Below, one piece after another: positions 7,368 through 14,690 of a DNA stretch of 16,457 bases. Source of the stretch: MADRE2 sp964397015 (GTDB taxonomy: Bacteria > Desulfobacterota > Desulfobacteria > Desulfobacterales > Desulfobacteraceae). The DNA lies in assembly GCA_964397015.1 (NCBI GenBank), contig CAYNHL010000083.1, positions 1-16,457 of the forward strand, read 5' to 3'. The first letter of the stretch is position 1. Each line of letters starts with the position of its first letter. The translations under genes and the position numbers were made by a program. Below the pieces are notes generated by a model. The model made no database searches. It saw only the letters and a list, made by a program, of their open reading frames with translations, and had not been told where the DNA came from.

Positions 7368-8305
7368 AATTCCTGACGGTCAGAATCGCTTACATTGACT
7401 GCGCGGAACACCTTGTGATGGCAATGACGTCATTTCGCCAGACTGAAGGCGACATTGCACCCGGAGACCTGGATGTAAAAGGAGTACCGATGAACTCCTT
7501 TGTCCAAATCCTGGATGCATTGACTGAACGATCGGTCCAGGCTGCCTTTATACCGGTTCCAGCCGCCATGCATTTATTCTCTAACGGCCTCGATATAAAA
7601 CTCGTGATGTTCGGCCACCGTTCCGGCAGCGTCATGGTGCAGCAGCCATCCATTCAAAAACTTGTTGACTTCAAAGGCAAAAGCATTCTTTTGCCCCATG
7701 AACTGTCCATACAGGCCATGCTTGCTCACCGTTTGTTTGCAGCGGCAGGAATAACACTGGGAACTGCAGATTCACCCCGTGCAGATGTCACAATGGAGAT
7801 TGTCCCCCCTTTTCTCATGCCTGAAATGATGGCGGCGGACGACGATCACGACATCGGGGGCTACCTGGTATCGGAACCCTTTGGTTCCCAGGCTGTCCAG
7901 GCGGGACATGCAGCCCTTCTGTGTTCTTCGCATCACCTTTTCAAAAATCATCCAGGCAGTGCGCTGGTGGTATACCAGGACCTTGTCGATTCCAGGCCAG
8001 ATTTCATCAGGGAACTGACAGGCCAGTTATTTCAATCTGCAAAAATCCTGGAAAACAGGCAAGACAAAGCATACAGCGCTTTATTCCAGCGCTTTTGTCC
8101 CGACATCACCGGCTCTCAGGACCTTCTTTTTTCCAACTCCAGGGTCAGTTATGCACCCGGATTGCTGGTGCCGGATAAATCCACCCTGCAAACCATCCAG
8201 CAATACATGGTAAAAAAAGCAGGTATGCTGCCGGATACCGTCGACATCGACAATCTGGTCAATGATGCGTTTGCCGCAACCGCTTTACAGGAAGATAATT
8301 CGTGA
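7361..8305 (+). CDS. Cytosolic NMT1/NrtA-like substrate-binding-fold protein, no signal peptide
   Basis: The 314-residue protein has the fold signature of NitT/TauT-type binding proteins: a first strand VRIAYID, the hinge segment AAFIPVPAAMHLFSNGLDIKLV, and GGYLVSEPFGSQAV followed by HLFKNHPGSALVV. Unlike a normal binding protein it begins almost directly with strand 1 and has no Sec, Tat or lipoprotein signal, so it should stay in the cytoplasm. It shares PHELSIQAMLAH (112-123) and EIVPPFLMPEMM with the receiver-fused protein at 11110-12486, and these are lacking in the exported binding protein. Its TGA overlaps the GTG of the ATPase gene, so the two are translationally coupled. I infer a regulatory or ligand-sensing role at the cytoplasmic face of the transporter, as in the C-terminal domain of NrtC/CmpC; this is not proven. 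Confidence 0.8.
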   Translation: MEEFLTVRIAYIDCAEHLVMAMTSFRQTEGDIAPGDLDVKGVPMNSFVQILDALTERSVQAAFIPVPAAMHLFSNGLDIKLVMFGHRSGSVMVQQPSIQKLVDFKGKSILLPHELSIQAMLAHRLFAAAGITLGTADSPRADVTMEIVPPFLMPEMMAADDDHDIGGYLVSEPFGSQAVQAGHAALLCSSHHLFKNHPGSALVVYQDLVDSRPDFIRELTGQLFQSAKILENRQDKAYSALFQRFCPDITGSQDLLFSNSRVSYAPGLLVPDKSTLQTIQQYMVKKAGMLPDTVDIDNLVNDAFAATALQEDNS

Positions 8306-9069
8306 ACATCGAGATACAAAACCTGTCCAAGACCTACCTGAAATCAAAGCACAGCGAAATTGAAGTGCTCAAACATATCAGCTTTTCCATAAATAAAGGT
8401 GATTTCGTTATCATTCTCGGGGAATCCGGCTGTGGAAAAACCACATTGCTCAACCTTCTGGCTGGATTTGAAACTCCCACTTCCGGCAGGATCCTGGCCG
8501 ATGACAACCCTGTCACAGGGATCCACCCCTCACGCTCCATGCTCTTCCAGCAGCCGGCCCTCATTCCCTGGCTGAGCATAAAGGACAACGTAGCCTATGG
8601 GTGCAGGATCAGAAAAGACACAAAAAACCTGGAATACAGGGTGCTCCAGTTCCTGGAAATCATGGGACTTTCCGGCTTTGCCGACGTAAAACCCCGGCAG
8701 CTTTCACTGGGTATGGCACAGCGGGCCTGCCTGGCAAGGGCCCTTGTGGGGCGCCCCAATGTCCTGCTTCTTGATGAACCCTTTGCCTCCCTGGATACTT
8801 TCACCCAGGCCCATATCCAGGAAGAACTTGTGAACCTGTGGCTGTCCGAGCAATTCACCACTGTATTTGTCACCCATGACATTGACGAGGCGATCCGGCT
8901 TGGAAACAAAATTGTACTGCTGGCAGGCAACCCTGCCAGTATCGCCCAGGTTTTCGATATTGACGATCCCTACCCAAGAGACAGGAACAGCCGGGAGTTC
9001 AAAAAGATCCGAACCACCATCCTGGATAAATTCAAACATGCGTATCTGGCCAAGAGGACATTTTTGTAA
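8302..9069 (+). CDS. NitT/TauT-family ABC transporter ATP-binding protein
   Basis: This 255-residue ATPase belongs with the nitrate/sulfonate/taurine/bicarbonate group (NrtD, SsuB, TauB). Motifs are Walker A GESGCGKTT (40-48), Q-loop LFQQPALIPWLS (81-92), signature LSLGMAQR (134-141), Walker B LLLDEPF (155-161) and the switch histidine in VTHDIDEA (His192). The signature has leucine in place of the first glycine of LSGGM, a variant I have seen in this subfamily. It ends shortly after the core, so it lacks the extra binding-protein-like domain of NrtC/CmpC; such domains are instead encoded as separate or receiver-fused proteins in the same cluster. The start is GTG within GTGA, and the end overlaps the next gene as TAATG. 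Confidence 0.92.
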   Translation: MNIEIQNLSKTYLKSKHSEIEVLKHISFSINKGDFVIILGESGCGKTTLLNLLAGFETPTSGRILADDNPVTGIHPSRSMLFQQPALIPWLSIKDNVAYGCRIRKDTKNLEYRVLQFLEIMGLSGFADVKPRQLSLGMAQRACLARALVGRPNVLLLDEPFASLDTFTQAHIQEELVNLWLSEQFTTVFVTHDIDEAIRLGNKIVLLAGNPASIAQVFDIDDPYPRDRNSREFKKIRTTILDKFKHAYLAKRTFL

Positions 9070-10244
9070 TGACGGTTTATCCAAGAGACCCGGGAAGAAG
9101 GCTTTTCATCAAAACTGCGGCCGCCTCCTGTGCCGGCCTTCTCATTCCCAAAGCCGTTAAAGGGGCCTCAGGGAGCTCACGGCTCAAAATCGGATATCTT
9201 CCCATTACCGATTCAGCCCCTTTGCTAGTTGCCCACAGCCTTGGATATTTTGCCGGGGAAGGGCTCGATGTTCCCGACCCGGTAATGGTAAGATCATGGA
9301 GCGTACTGGTTGAATCGTTTCTTGCCGGAAAATTTGACATCACCCACATGCTGTTTCCAATTCCTGTATGGATGCGGTTCAACCGCGAAGTTCCGGTAAA
9401 GGTACTGGCATGGAACCACATCAACGGCAGTGCCATTACCGTAAGAGGTGATTCCGGTATATCCGGTTTTTCCGATTTGGGCGGGCGACAAATCGCTGTG
9501 CCGTCCTGGAACTCCATGCACAATATCATTCTTCAGATGGGCATAAGGTCCTATGGCCTGAAACCGGTCATAAAGCCCCAGTCCGCCCGGCTCAACCCGG
9601 ATGAAGTCAACCTGTTCATCCTGTCACCACCTGAAATGCCCACGGCCCTGATGGGGAAAAAAGCGGACGGGTTCATTGTGGCTGAACCCTTCAACGCCCT
9701 TTCTGAAATCAGGTTCAATGCGAAAATCATGAGATTTTCAGGCGATATCTGGAAAAATCATCCCTGTTGTGTTATTGTAGCTCTTCAGACATTTATCGAC
9801 CAGAATACCGAAACGATCCAAAAGGCGATTAACGCAGTGGTGAAAGCACAGCGATGGTGCAACAGCAACCCGGAGGAAGCGGCACACCTGTTGAGCAGGG
9901 ATGGAGAAGGATATCTGCCGGTATCTTTTCCTGTTCTCAAGCAGGTATTCACCATGCCGCAAATGGACCGCCTGCTGCACCCCGAGTGGCAAGTCCGGCG
10001 GATAGGGTTTCAACCCTATCCATTTGAGTCTGCCACCCGTTTCATTATAGAGCAGATGTCCAGAACCCTGATGGAAGGAGACACGAGATTCCTCGACCGG
10101 CTTGATGTCTCACGGGCTGCCGTTGAACTGGTGGATGACAGATTTGTCAAAAAAGCCATTGACAAAATCGGCGGACTTGGAAAATTTTTCCCCGGATCCA
10201 CGGATCCCGGGTATACCAGGGACGAGATCTTTGAAATCCATTAA
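9069..10244 (+). CDS. Tat-exported NrtA/CmpA-like substrate-binding protein
   Basis: This 391-residue protein is the extracytoplasmic receptor of the transporter. The N-terminus has a twin-arginine motif, GRRLFIK (9-15), before a mildly hydrophobic stretch (TAAASCAGLLIPKAV), so it is probably exported folded by Tat. Mature sequence starts with KIGYLPITDSAPLLVAHSLG, typical of NrtA/CmpA proteins, and continues with HMLFPIPVWMRF, VAEPFNALSE and WKNHPCCVIVA. The last motif recurs as HPCCIVA in the receiver-fused paralogue. The substrate is unknown: nitrate, bicarbonate, sulfonates and thiamine precursors are all used by relatives. The start ATG overlaps the ATPase stop. A GC-rich hairpin lies near the 3' end of the gene. 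Confidence 0.88.
   Translation: MTVYPRDPGRRLFIKTAAASCAGLLIPKAVKGASGSSRLKIGYLPITDSAPLLVAHSLGYFAGEGLDVPDPVMVRSWSVLVESFLAGKFDITHMLFPIPVWMRFNREVPVKVLAWNHINGSAITVRGDSGISGFSDLGGRQIAVPSWNSMHNIILQMGIRSYGLKPVIKPQSARLNPDEVNLFILSPPEMPTALMGKKADGFIVAEPFNALSEIRFNAKIMRFSGDIWKNHPCCVIVALQTFIDQNTETIQKAINAVVKAQRWCNSNPEEAAHLLSRDGEGYLPVSFPVLKQVFTMPQMDRLLHPEWQVRRIGFQPYPFESATRFIIEQMSRTLMEGDTRFLDRLDVSRAAVELVDDRFVKKAIDKIGGLGKFFPGSTDPGYTRDEIFEIH
10190..10211 (+). other. GC-rich hairpin near the 3' end of the binding-protein gene
   Basis: The two arms CCCCGGATCC (10190-10199) and GGATCCCGGG (10202-10211) pair except for one C-C mismatch; the innermost pair must open to leave a four-base loop. No T-run follows, so it is not a simple terminator. 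It sits about 20 bases before the permease start and could adjust mRNA stability or permease translation, keeping the binding protein in excess. The structure is seen; the role is inferred. Confidence 0.35.
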
Positions 10245-11058
10245 TCGATTCATATACAAAAATTCAAGGGAAGTCGGCCTGAATGCCGTCTTTGGTAAAA
10301 GCTTCGGCTGGAAATATGAATTGATCGGCCTGATTTGCTTCGGTTTCCTGTGGGCAGGTGTTTCCACGTTTATTTTCACCCGGCCCCAGTTCAGCCAGTT
10401 CAATGGTTTTTTGCCCTGGCCTACCGTCAAGGCCCTGTATGCCTACCTGGGCGAAAGCAGGTTCTGGGTATCGGCAGCCGCCAGCCTGATCCGGGTCGGT
10501 GTAGGTATCGGCATTGCAGGGCTCATCGGCATCCCTTCCGGCATACTTATCGGCTTTTACCCAAGGCTCAGGTCCTTTTCCTATTCTCCCATCCAGTTTG
10601 TCCGGATGATCAGCCCGTTGTCATGGATGCCCCTTGCCCTGCTGCTCTTTGGCAGTTTTGAAACAGCTGTTTATTTTCTCATTGTCATGGCCACGGTTTG
10701 CCCCATCATCCTGAATACAGCCATCGGAGTGCTCAACACCAAACCCCAGCTGCTGAAAATGGCCTTGAACCAGGGGGCTTCCAATTACCAGCTGATCAGG
10801 ACAATCGTTATTCCCTCGTCACTGCCTTATGTGCTGACCAGCCTCAGGCTGGCCCTGGGGATTGCATGGATTGTCCTGGTCCCGGCCGAATTTCTGGGTG
10901 TCTCCAGCGGGCTCGGATATCTTATCAATGACGCCCGCGACACAATGGAATATGACAACCTGATGGCCATCATCATTGCCATTGGTATTATCGGTTTTCT
11001 ACTGGACAGGACAATCCAGTATCTTCAGAAAAAACTGAGCTGGACATGGAATGAATAA
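10231..11058 (+). CDS. NitT/TauT-family ABC transporter permease (SsuC/TauC/NrtB type)
   Basis: This 275-residue inner-membrane protein forms the channel, probably as a homodimer as is usual for the family. It has about six hydrophobic segments, the first at IGLICFGFLWAGVSTFIF and the last at LMAIIIAIGIIGFLL. The ATPase-docking loop is ALNQGASNYQLIRTIVIPSS followed by LPYVLTSLRLALGIAWIVL, diagnostic of the BPD_transp_1 NitT/TauT group. I place the start at TTG 10231, overlapping the binding-protein gene by 14 bases with AGGGA upstream. The frame stays open back to an ATG at 10102, but that would add 43 residues without family likeness and overlap the binding protein by 143 bases. Confidence 0.88.
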   Translation: MKSINRFIYKNSREVGLNAVFGKSFGWKYELIGLICFGFLWAGVSTFIFTRPQFSQFNGFLPWPTVKALYAYLGESRFWVSAAASLIRVGVGIGIAGLIGIPSGILIGFYPRLRSFSYSPIQFVRMISPLSWMPLALLLFGSFETAVYFLIVMATVCPIILNTAIGVLNTKPQLLKMALNQGASNYQLIRTIVIPSSLPYVLTSLRLALGIAWIVLVPAEFLGVSSGLGYLINDARDTMEYDNLMAIIIAIGIIGFLLDRTIQYLQKKLSWTWNE

Positions 11059-11109
11059 TTTTAATAAATATGATATAGTTCTTGGAAATCAACTTTAAGG
11101 AGTTCAACT

Positions 11110-12486
11110 ATGGCGGTAGACCCGAATATCAAAATTGTGGTTGTGGATGATTCCGGAACCATGCGCATCATGTTCAAGCAGATACTGAACAAGGCAGGAT
11201 ACAATAACCTGGTCATGGCAGTCAACGGCGTTGACGGCCTTGAAAAAATCAAAGCCGAAAACCCGGACCTGGTAATCAGTGACTGGAATATGCCCCAGAT
11301 GGACGGGCTTGAATTCCTGACCGAGCTTAGAAAAATTGAAGCCTATAAAACTCTCCCTTTTATCATGGCCACAGCCCAGGCAGACAAAGGCCAGCAGATC
11401 GCCATCCAGGAAGCCGGCGGTAACGGCCATGTCCCCAAACCGTTTGATGAAAGCCAGATCAAACTTGCCATTGAAAAGGCATTTTCCGGTGAAATGGAAA
11501 CGTCGGTCAAACACCTTCCCAGGCAACGCCACCTGATTGGAGGAAAAGTCGAACTCAACGTGGCCCATATCCAGATCACGGATCACCTGATCTTAGGGGC
11601 ATTGAAACACCGCATAGAACAGGGAGAAGTGGACCCTGTGCACTTTGATTTGACCACCAGCATGAAAACAGGATGGAACCCGATCCAGGAAGGGCTTGAA
11701 AATGGAGAAATCGACTGCGCCTTTGTACTGGCCCCCATTGCCATGGATCTGTTTGCCTATGACTCCCCCATAAAACTGGTCCTGTTTGCCCATAAAAACG
11801 GCAGCACATTTGTCAGGAGCCGCCATTACGACCACCGCTTCGATTCGCTGCAAAGCTTTTATAAATACAAAGTGGTGGATATCCCGCACAAGATGTCCGT
11901 CCACCACATGCTCGCCCACCAGTTCCTCAAGGAGCTCGGACTGAAACCAGGTGTTCCCGGGAAAAAAGCCATCAATGTCCGTTTTGAAGTGGTTCCACCG
12001 GTTAAAATGCCGGACATCATGAAAGAAAATGAAGATGTTGCAGGCTTCATGGTCGCAGAACCCATTGCCACCAAAACCATAGTCAATGAAATCGGAAATC
12101 TGGAATTTTTTTCCGCATCCCGGTGGCAGGACCATCCCTGCTGTATAGTGGCCATGCAGGAAGATTTTATCAACGCCCATCCTGAAGCCGCCCAGGAATT
12201 TGTCAGCCTTCTGGTCGATACCGGCGAATATATTGAAAACGATAAAATCAGGGCTGCAAGGATTGCTGTGAGTTTCCTGGACCCGGAAGGAAAGCTGGGA
12301 TTGAACCCGGACGTACTTAAAAACGTTTTTTCCCAGCCCAATTCTATCAGGTGGGACGGACTTTATCCATCTGCCGAGGGTCTGGATAAAATCCAGCGAT
12401 ACATGCACGATGTAATGGAAATCGGACGTATCATCGATCTTGAAAAATTTATAGAGCCCGGTTTTGCAAACGAAGCGTTTAAATAA
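11110..12486 (+). CDS. CheY-type receiver fused to a cytosolic NMT1-like binding domain
   Basis: This 458-residue protein joins two complete modules. Residues 7-125 are a receiver with all phosphotransfer residues: Asp13/Asp14, acceptor Asp58 in ISDWNMPQMDG, Thr88 and Lys110 in HVPKPF. His107 replaces the CheY aromatic switch residue. After a basic linker (about 126-137), residues 138-458 form a binding-protein fold with VAHIQITDHL, DCAFVLAPIAMDLF, PHKMSVHHMLAH (259-270), FEVVPPVKMPDIM, GFMVAEPIATKT and HPCCIVA. There is no signal peptide, so both modules are cytosolic. It follows the permease by 51 bases with AAGGAG (11097-11102) seven bases before the ATG. The output of this response regulator would therefore be ligand binding or contact with the transporter rather than DNA binding. 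The function is inferred and no kinase lies nearby. Confidence 0.87.
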   Translation: MAVDPNIKIVVVDDSGTMRIMFKQILNKAGYNNLVMAVNGVDGLEKIKAENPDLVISDWNMPQMDGLEFLTELRKIEAYKTLPFIMATAQADKGQQIAIQEAGGNGHVPKPFDESQIKLAIEKAFSGEMETSVKHLPRQRHLIGGKVELNVAHIQITDHLILGALKHRIEQGEVDPVHFDLTTSMKTGWNPIQEGLENGEIDCAFVLAPIAMDLFAYDSPIKLVLFAHKNGSTFVRSRHYDHRFDSLQSFYKYKVVDIPHKMSVHHMLAHQFLKELGLKPGVPGKKAINVRFEVVPPVKMPDIMKENEDVAGFMVAEPIATKTIVNEIGNLEFFSASRWQDHPCCIVAMQEDFINAHPEAAQEFVSLLVDTGEYIENDKIRAARIAVSFLDPEGKLGLNPDVLKNVFSQPNSIRWDGLYPSAEGLDKIQRYMHDVMEIGRIIDLEKFIEPGFANEAFK

Positions 12487-12494
12487 ACCAAAAT

Positions 12495-12500
12495 GGAGGG
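12495..12500 (+). promoter_or_regulatory. Ribosome-binding site setting the start of the small acidic gene
   Basis: GGAGGG is four bases before the ATG at 12505. An in-frame ATG at 12493 overlaps this site and has none of its own, so the shorter protein (MKITDPEIIK start) is preferred. Confidence 0.65.
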
Positions 12501-12504
12501 ATCA

Positions 12505-12936
12505 ATGAAAATCACTGACCCGGAAATTATAAAAACAGGGGAAAAAGACCTGATTGACGCTGTCAAGGAAGATCTGGACTGGGATGCCCTCAAGGACATC
12601 ATCAAGGAAAAGGTATCCCGGGCGGCCCTTGAATCCAAAGATGGACAGATTGTGGTCCACAACAACCAGGTGGCATTCAAGATCAATTTCGATCTCAAAA
12701 TGAGCGGCAGCCTGATGTTTGACCGGGAAGGCAACTATATCCCCGAAGACGGTGATCTGAACGATGCTTTGCTGCCGGAAAAGGAAAATGATGCCGCCCT
12801 GCCTGCGGCGGATTCCCTTGCCCCGCCTGGCAGCGAACTTGCAAACGAGGAGATTGATGACATATTGAAGGAAAGCCGTGATTTCTGGGATCAAAACACA
12901 AACGACACTGATGGAGAAGAATCATCCGACGTTTGA
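12505..12936 (+). CDS. Small acidic protein of unknown family, last gene of the NitT-type cluster
   Basis: I do not recognise this 143-residue protein. Residues 10-40 are predicted helical and charged (IDAVKEDLDWDALKDIIKEK). Then VVHNNQVAFKINFDLKMSGS looks like two or three beta strands, followed by LMFDREGNYIPED. The last ~55 residues are proline-rich and acidic with DDILKESRDFWDQN and an end (DTDGEESSDV) that is likely disordered. No signal peptide, membrane segment or metal-cysteine motif is seen. It lies 18 bases after the receiver-binding-domain gene with a strong ribosome site, so it is probably co-expressed and may be a binding partner of it. It ends 29 bases from the convergent nth gene. 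Confidence 0.7.
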   Translation: MKITDPEIIKTGEKDLIDAVKEDLDWDALKDIIKEKVSRAALESKDGQIVVHNNQVAFKINFDLKMSGSLMFDREGNYIPEDGDLNDALLPEKENDAALPAADSLAPPGSELANEEIDDILKESRDFWDQNTNDTDGEESSDV

Positions 12937-12965
12937 TCATGCCTGTTTTGACCGGCAGCGGCAAT

Positions 12966-13610
12966 TCAATCCCGGCAGGTTGATTTGTAAAAGGGGCAGA
13001 CGGTATCAAGGGGGCATTCACCGCACACTGGGGCCCTGGCTGTACAAAGCTGCCTCCCGAAATATATCAGCCACAATGAAAAATCGCTCCACGCGGAACG
13101 GGGTATTTTTTTCATCAGGTCAAACTCGATCCTGACCGGATCTTTTTCACCCGTCAGCCCCAGCCGTCTCGAAATTCTCTGGACATGGGTATCAACGACA
13201 ATGGCCGGTGTATTGAAAACTGAAGATAGCACTACATTGGCGGTTTTCCTGCCGACACCGGGCAATGTGAGCAGCTCTTCCATATTGTCAGGCACCTTGC
13301 CTCCATAATGCTCGAGAAGAGCCCCGGCACAGGCTTTGATATTTTTTGCCTTGTTGTTGAAAAATCCGGTGGAAAAAATGATGGATTTAATATCCTCGAG
13401 AGGGGCGCCTGCCAGTTCTAACGGGCCTGGATACCGCCCGAACAATACCGGGGTGACCCGGTTGACCTGGCTATCCGTACACTGGGCCGATAAAATGGTG
13501 GCTACGAGCAGCTGAAAAGGACTTTTATGTACCAGCTGGGTTTTGACATCCGGATACCGGACCTGTAATACACCAAGAATATGAGATATTTTCTGCTTTG
13601 ATTCAACCAT
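12966..13610 (-). CDS. nth: Endonuclease III (DNA glycosylase/AP lyase)
   Basis: This 214-residue enzyme removes oxidised pyrimidines and cuts at the abasic site in base-excision repair. The helix-hairpin-helix LPGVGRKTANVV holds the catalytic Lys122, and VVDTHVQR carries Asp140. The [4Fe-4S] loop is perfect: C189-x6-C196-x2-C199-x5-C205. Length and order match E. coli Nth. The start is uncertain: ATG at 13610 fits the family, while GTG at 13619 has a better-placed AAAGG upstream and would add three residues. Either way the 5' end nearly touches or overlaps the divergent PP-loop gene. Confidence 0.93.
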   Translation of the reverse strand: MVESKQKISHILGVLQVRYPDVKTQLVHKSPFQLLVATILSAQCTDSQVNRVTPVLFGRYPGPLELAGAPLEDIKSIIFSTGFFNNKAKNIKACAGALLEHYGGKVPDNMEELLTLPGVGRKTANVVLSSVFNTPAIVVDTHVQRISRRLGLTGEKDPVRIEFDLMKKIPRSAWSDFSLWLIYFGRQLCTARAPVCGECPLDTVCPFYKSTCRD

Positions 13611-13624
13611 GAGTGTCACTATAT

Positions 13625-14626
13625 ATGAACCTTTCTGATCCAGCAAGCCCTGTACGAGGTATAGGACTGTGCTCCGGCGGCCTTGACAGTATCCTGTCTG
13701 CACTTGTTCTCAGCCGGCAGGGTATAAAGGTCACCTTTGTCACCTTTGAAACCCCGTTTTTCAATGCCGATGCAGCACGTAAAGCCTCGGCCCGGACAGG
13801 CATCCCACTGATAGTTAAGGATATCACCGACCCTTATCTTGAATTGCTCCGTGCTCCCAGGGCCGGATTTGGAAAAAACATGAACCCCTGCATGGACTGT
13901 CACGCGCTTATGTTCTCACAGGCCGGTGATATCATGAGCAGAAAGGGATTCGATTTTCTGTTCAGCGGGGAGGTCATGGGACAGCGCCCGAAATCCCAGA
14001 CCAGAAATTCGCTGCGGTACGTGGAAAAAAATTCCGGATACCAGGGCCGGATTTTAAGACCCTTAAGCGCCCTCTGCCTGGAACCGACCCCCATGGAAGC
14101 CGAAGGCCTGGTCGACAGAACCAGGTTGTACGGTATATCGGGCCGATCCAGGAAACAACAGATCGAAATGGCCCGATCATTTGGTGTCACGGATTATCCG
14201 GCACCGGCCGGAGGATGTCTCCTGACAGATGCATCTTTTTCAAAGAGATTGAAAGACCTGATGTTTGTTCAAAAAACATTTGAAAAAAAAGAGCTTTATC
14301 TATTGAAAACCGGCCGGCACTTCCGCCTCGATGTCCACAGCAAGGCAATCGTAGGACGGTCCCGGAAAGACAACATATACATGCGGCGGTACTACGACCC
14401 TGACCGGGATTTTCTGATTTATCCTGAACGGCTTGCAGGGCCTGATGTGATGGTGTTCGGAAAAGTTACAAAACAGGGCCTTGATACGGCATCGATGATC
14501 TGCGCCTCATACACCAGACCAGACGGGCGCAGCTCCATCTCCGTCACGACAGCTTCGCCGGCAGGTCAAGCCTGTCATGACGTCACGGTGCACTCCTTGG
14601 AAAAATTCCGGCACCTTATGATTTAA
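13625..14626 (+). CDS. PP-loop ATP pyrophosphatase, MnmA/ThiI-like tRNA-thiolation-type protein
   Basis: This 333-residue protein has the adenylating PP-loop SGGLDS (17-22) at its N-terminus, next to a strand LSRQGIKVTFVTFE. A CxxC pair follows in GFGKNMNPCMDCH (Cys89, Cys92), and another cysteine lies in PAGGCLLTD (Cys198). The NPCxDCH and GGCLLT pattern is that of proteins annotated as tRNA 4-thiouridine or 2-thiouridine synthase-like in deltaproteobacteria, Aquifex and Thermotoga. These lack the tRNA-binding domain order of true MnmA. It likely activates a tRNA base with ATP and inserts sulfur, but the position modified is unknown. I chose ATG 13625; GTG 13613 would add four residues. Neither has a good ribosome site. 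Confidence 0.8.
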   Translation: MNLSDPASPVRGIGLCSGGLDSILSALVLSRQGIKVTFVTFETPFFNADAARKASARTGIPLIVKDITDPYLELLRAPRAGFGKNMNPCMDCHALMFSQAGDIMSRKGFDFLFSGEVMGQRPKSQTRNSLRYVEKNSGYQGRILRPLSALCLEPTPMEAEGLVDRTRLYGISGRSRKQQIEMARSFGVTDYPAPAGGCLLTDASFSKRLKDLMFVQKTFEKKELYLLKTGRHFRLDVHSKAIVGRSRKDNIYMRRYYDPDRDFLIYPERLAGPDVMVFGKVTKQGLDTASMICASYTRPDGRSSISVTTASPAGQACHDVTVHSLEKFRHLMI

Positions 14627-14690
14627 AGGGTTGAAAGAGCAGCCTGCCTGAAAAAGTAAAAAGATTTAACATGCCATGGATTCAGACTTT
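14627..14690. other. Convergent gap without a clear terminator
   Basis: Between the PP-loop gene and the leftward response regulator, CTGAAAAAGT (14648-14657) is nearly complementary to ACTTTTCAG (14686-14694), with a 28-base loop and one bulged base. The stem is AT-rich and reaches into the regulator's stop codon. It could weakly end transcription from both sides, but no GC-rich stem with a T-run is present. Confidence 0.25.

Noticed and set aside
8701..8717. LSLGM in place of LSGGM/LSGGQ in the NitT-type ATPase signature
   Set aside because: I recall this variant from other SsuB/TauB-like ATPases, and all other motifs are intact, so it is not evidence of inactivity.
10102..10230. Upstream ATG at 10102 as the permease start
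   Set aside because: It would overlap the binding-protein gene by 143 bases and add residues without transmembrane or family character; TTG 10231 has a ribosome site and correct length.
11593..12408. Long open frame (271 codons) on the minus strand opposite the receiver-binding-domain gene
   Set aside because: It mirrors a strongly conserved plus-strand gene, has no ribosome site, and its translation (rich in His, Phe, Cys and Trp) resembles no family.
12952..12978. Direct repeat CCGGCAG near the nth stop
   Set aside because: Only seven bases, two copies, partly in coding sequence; could be chance.
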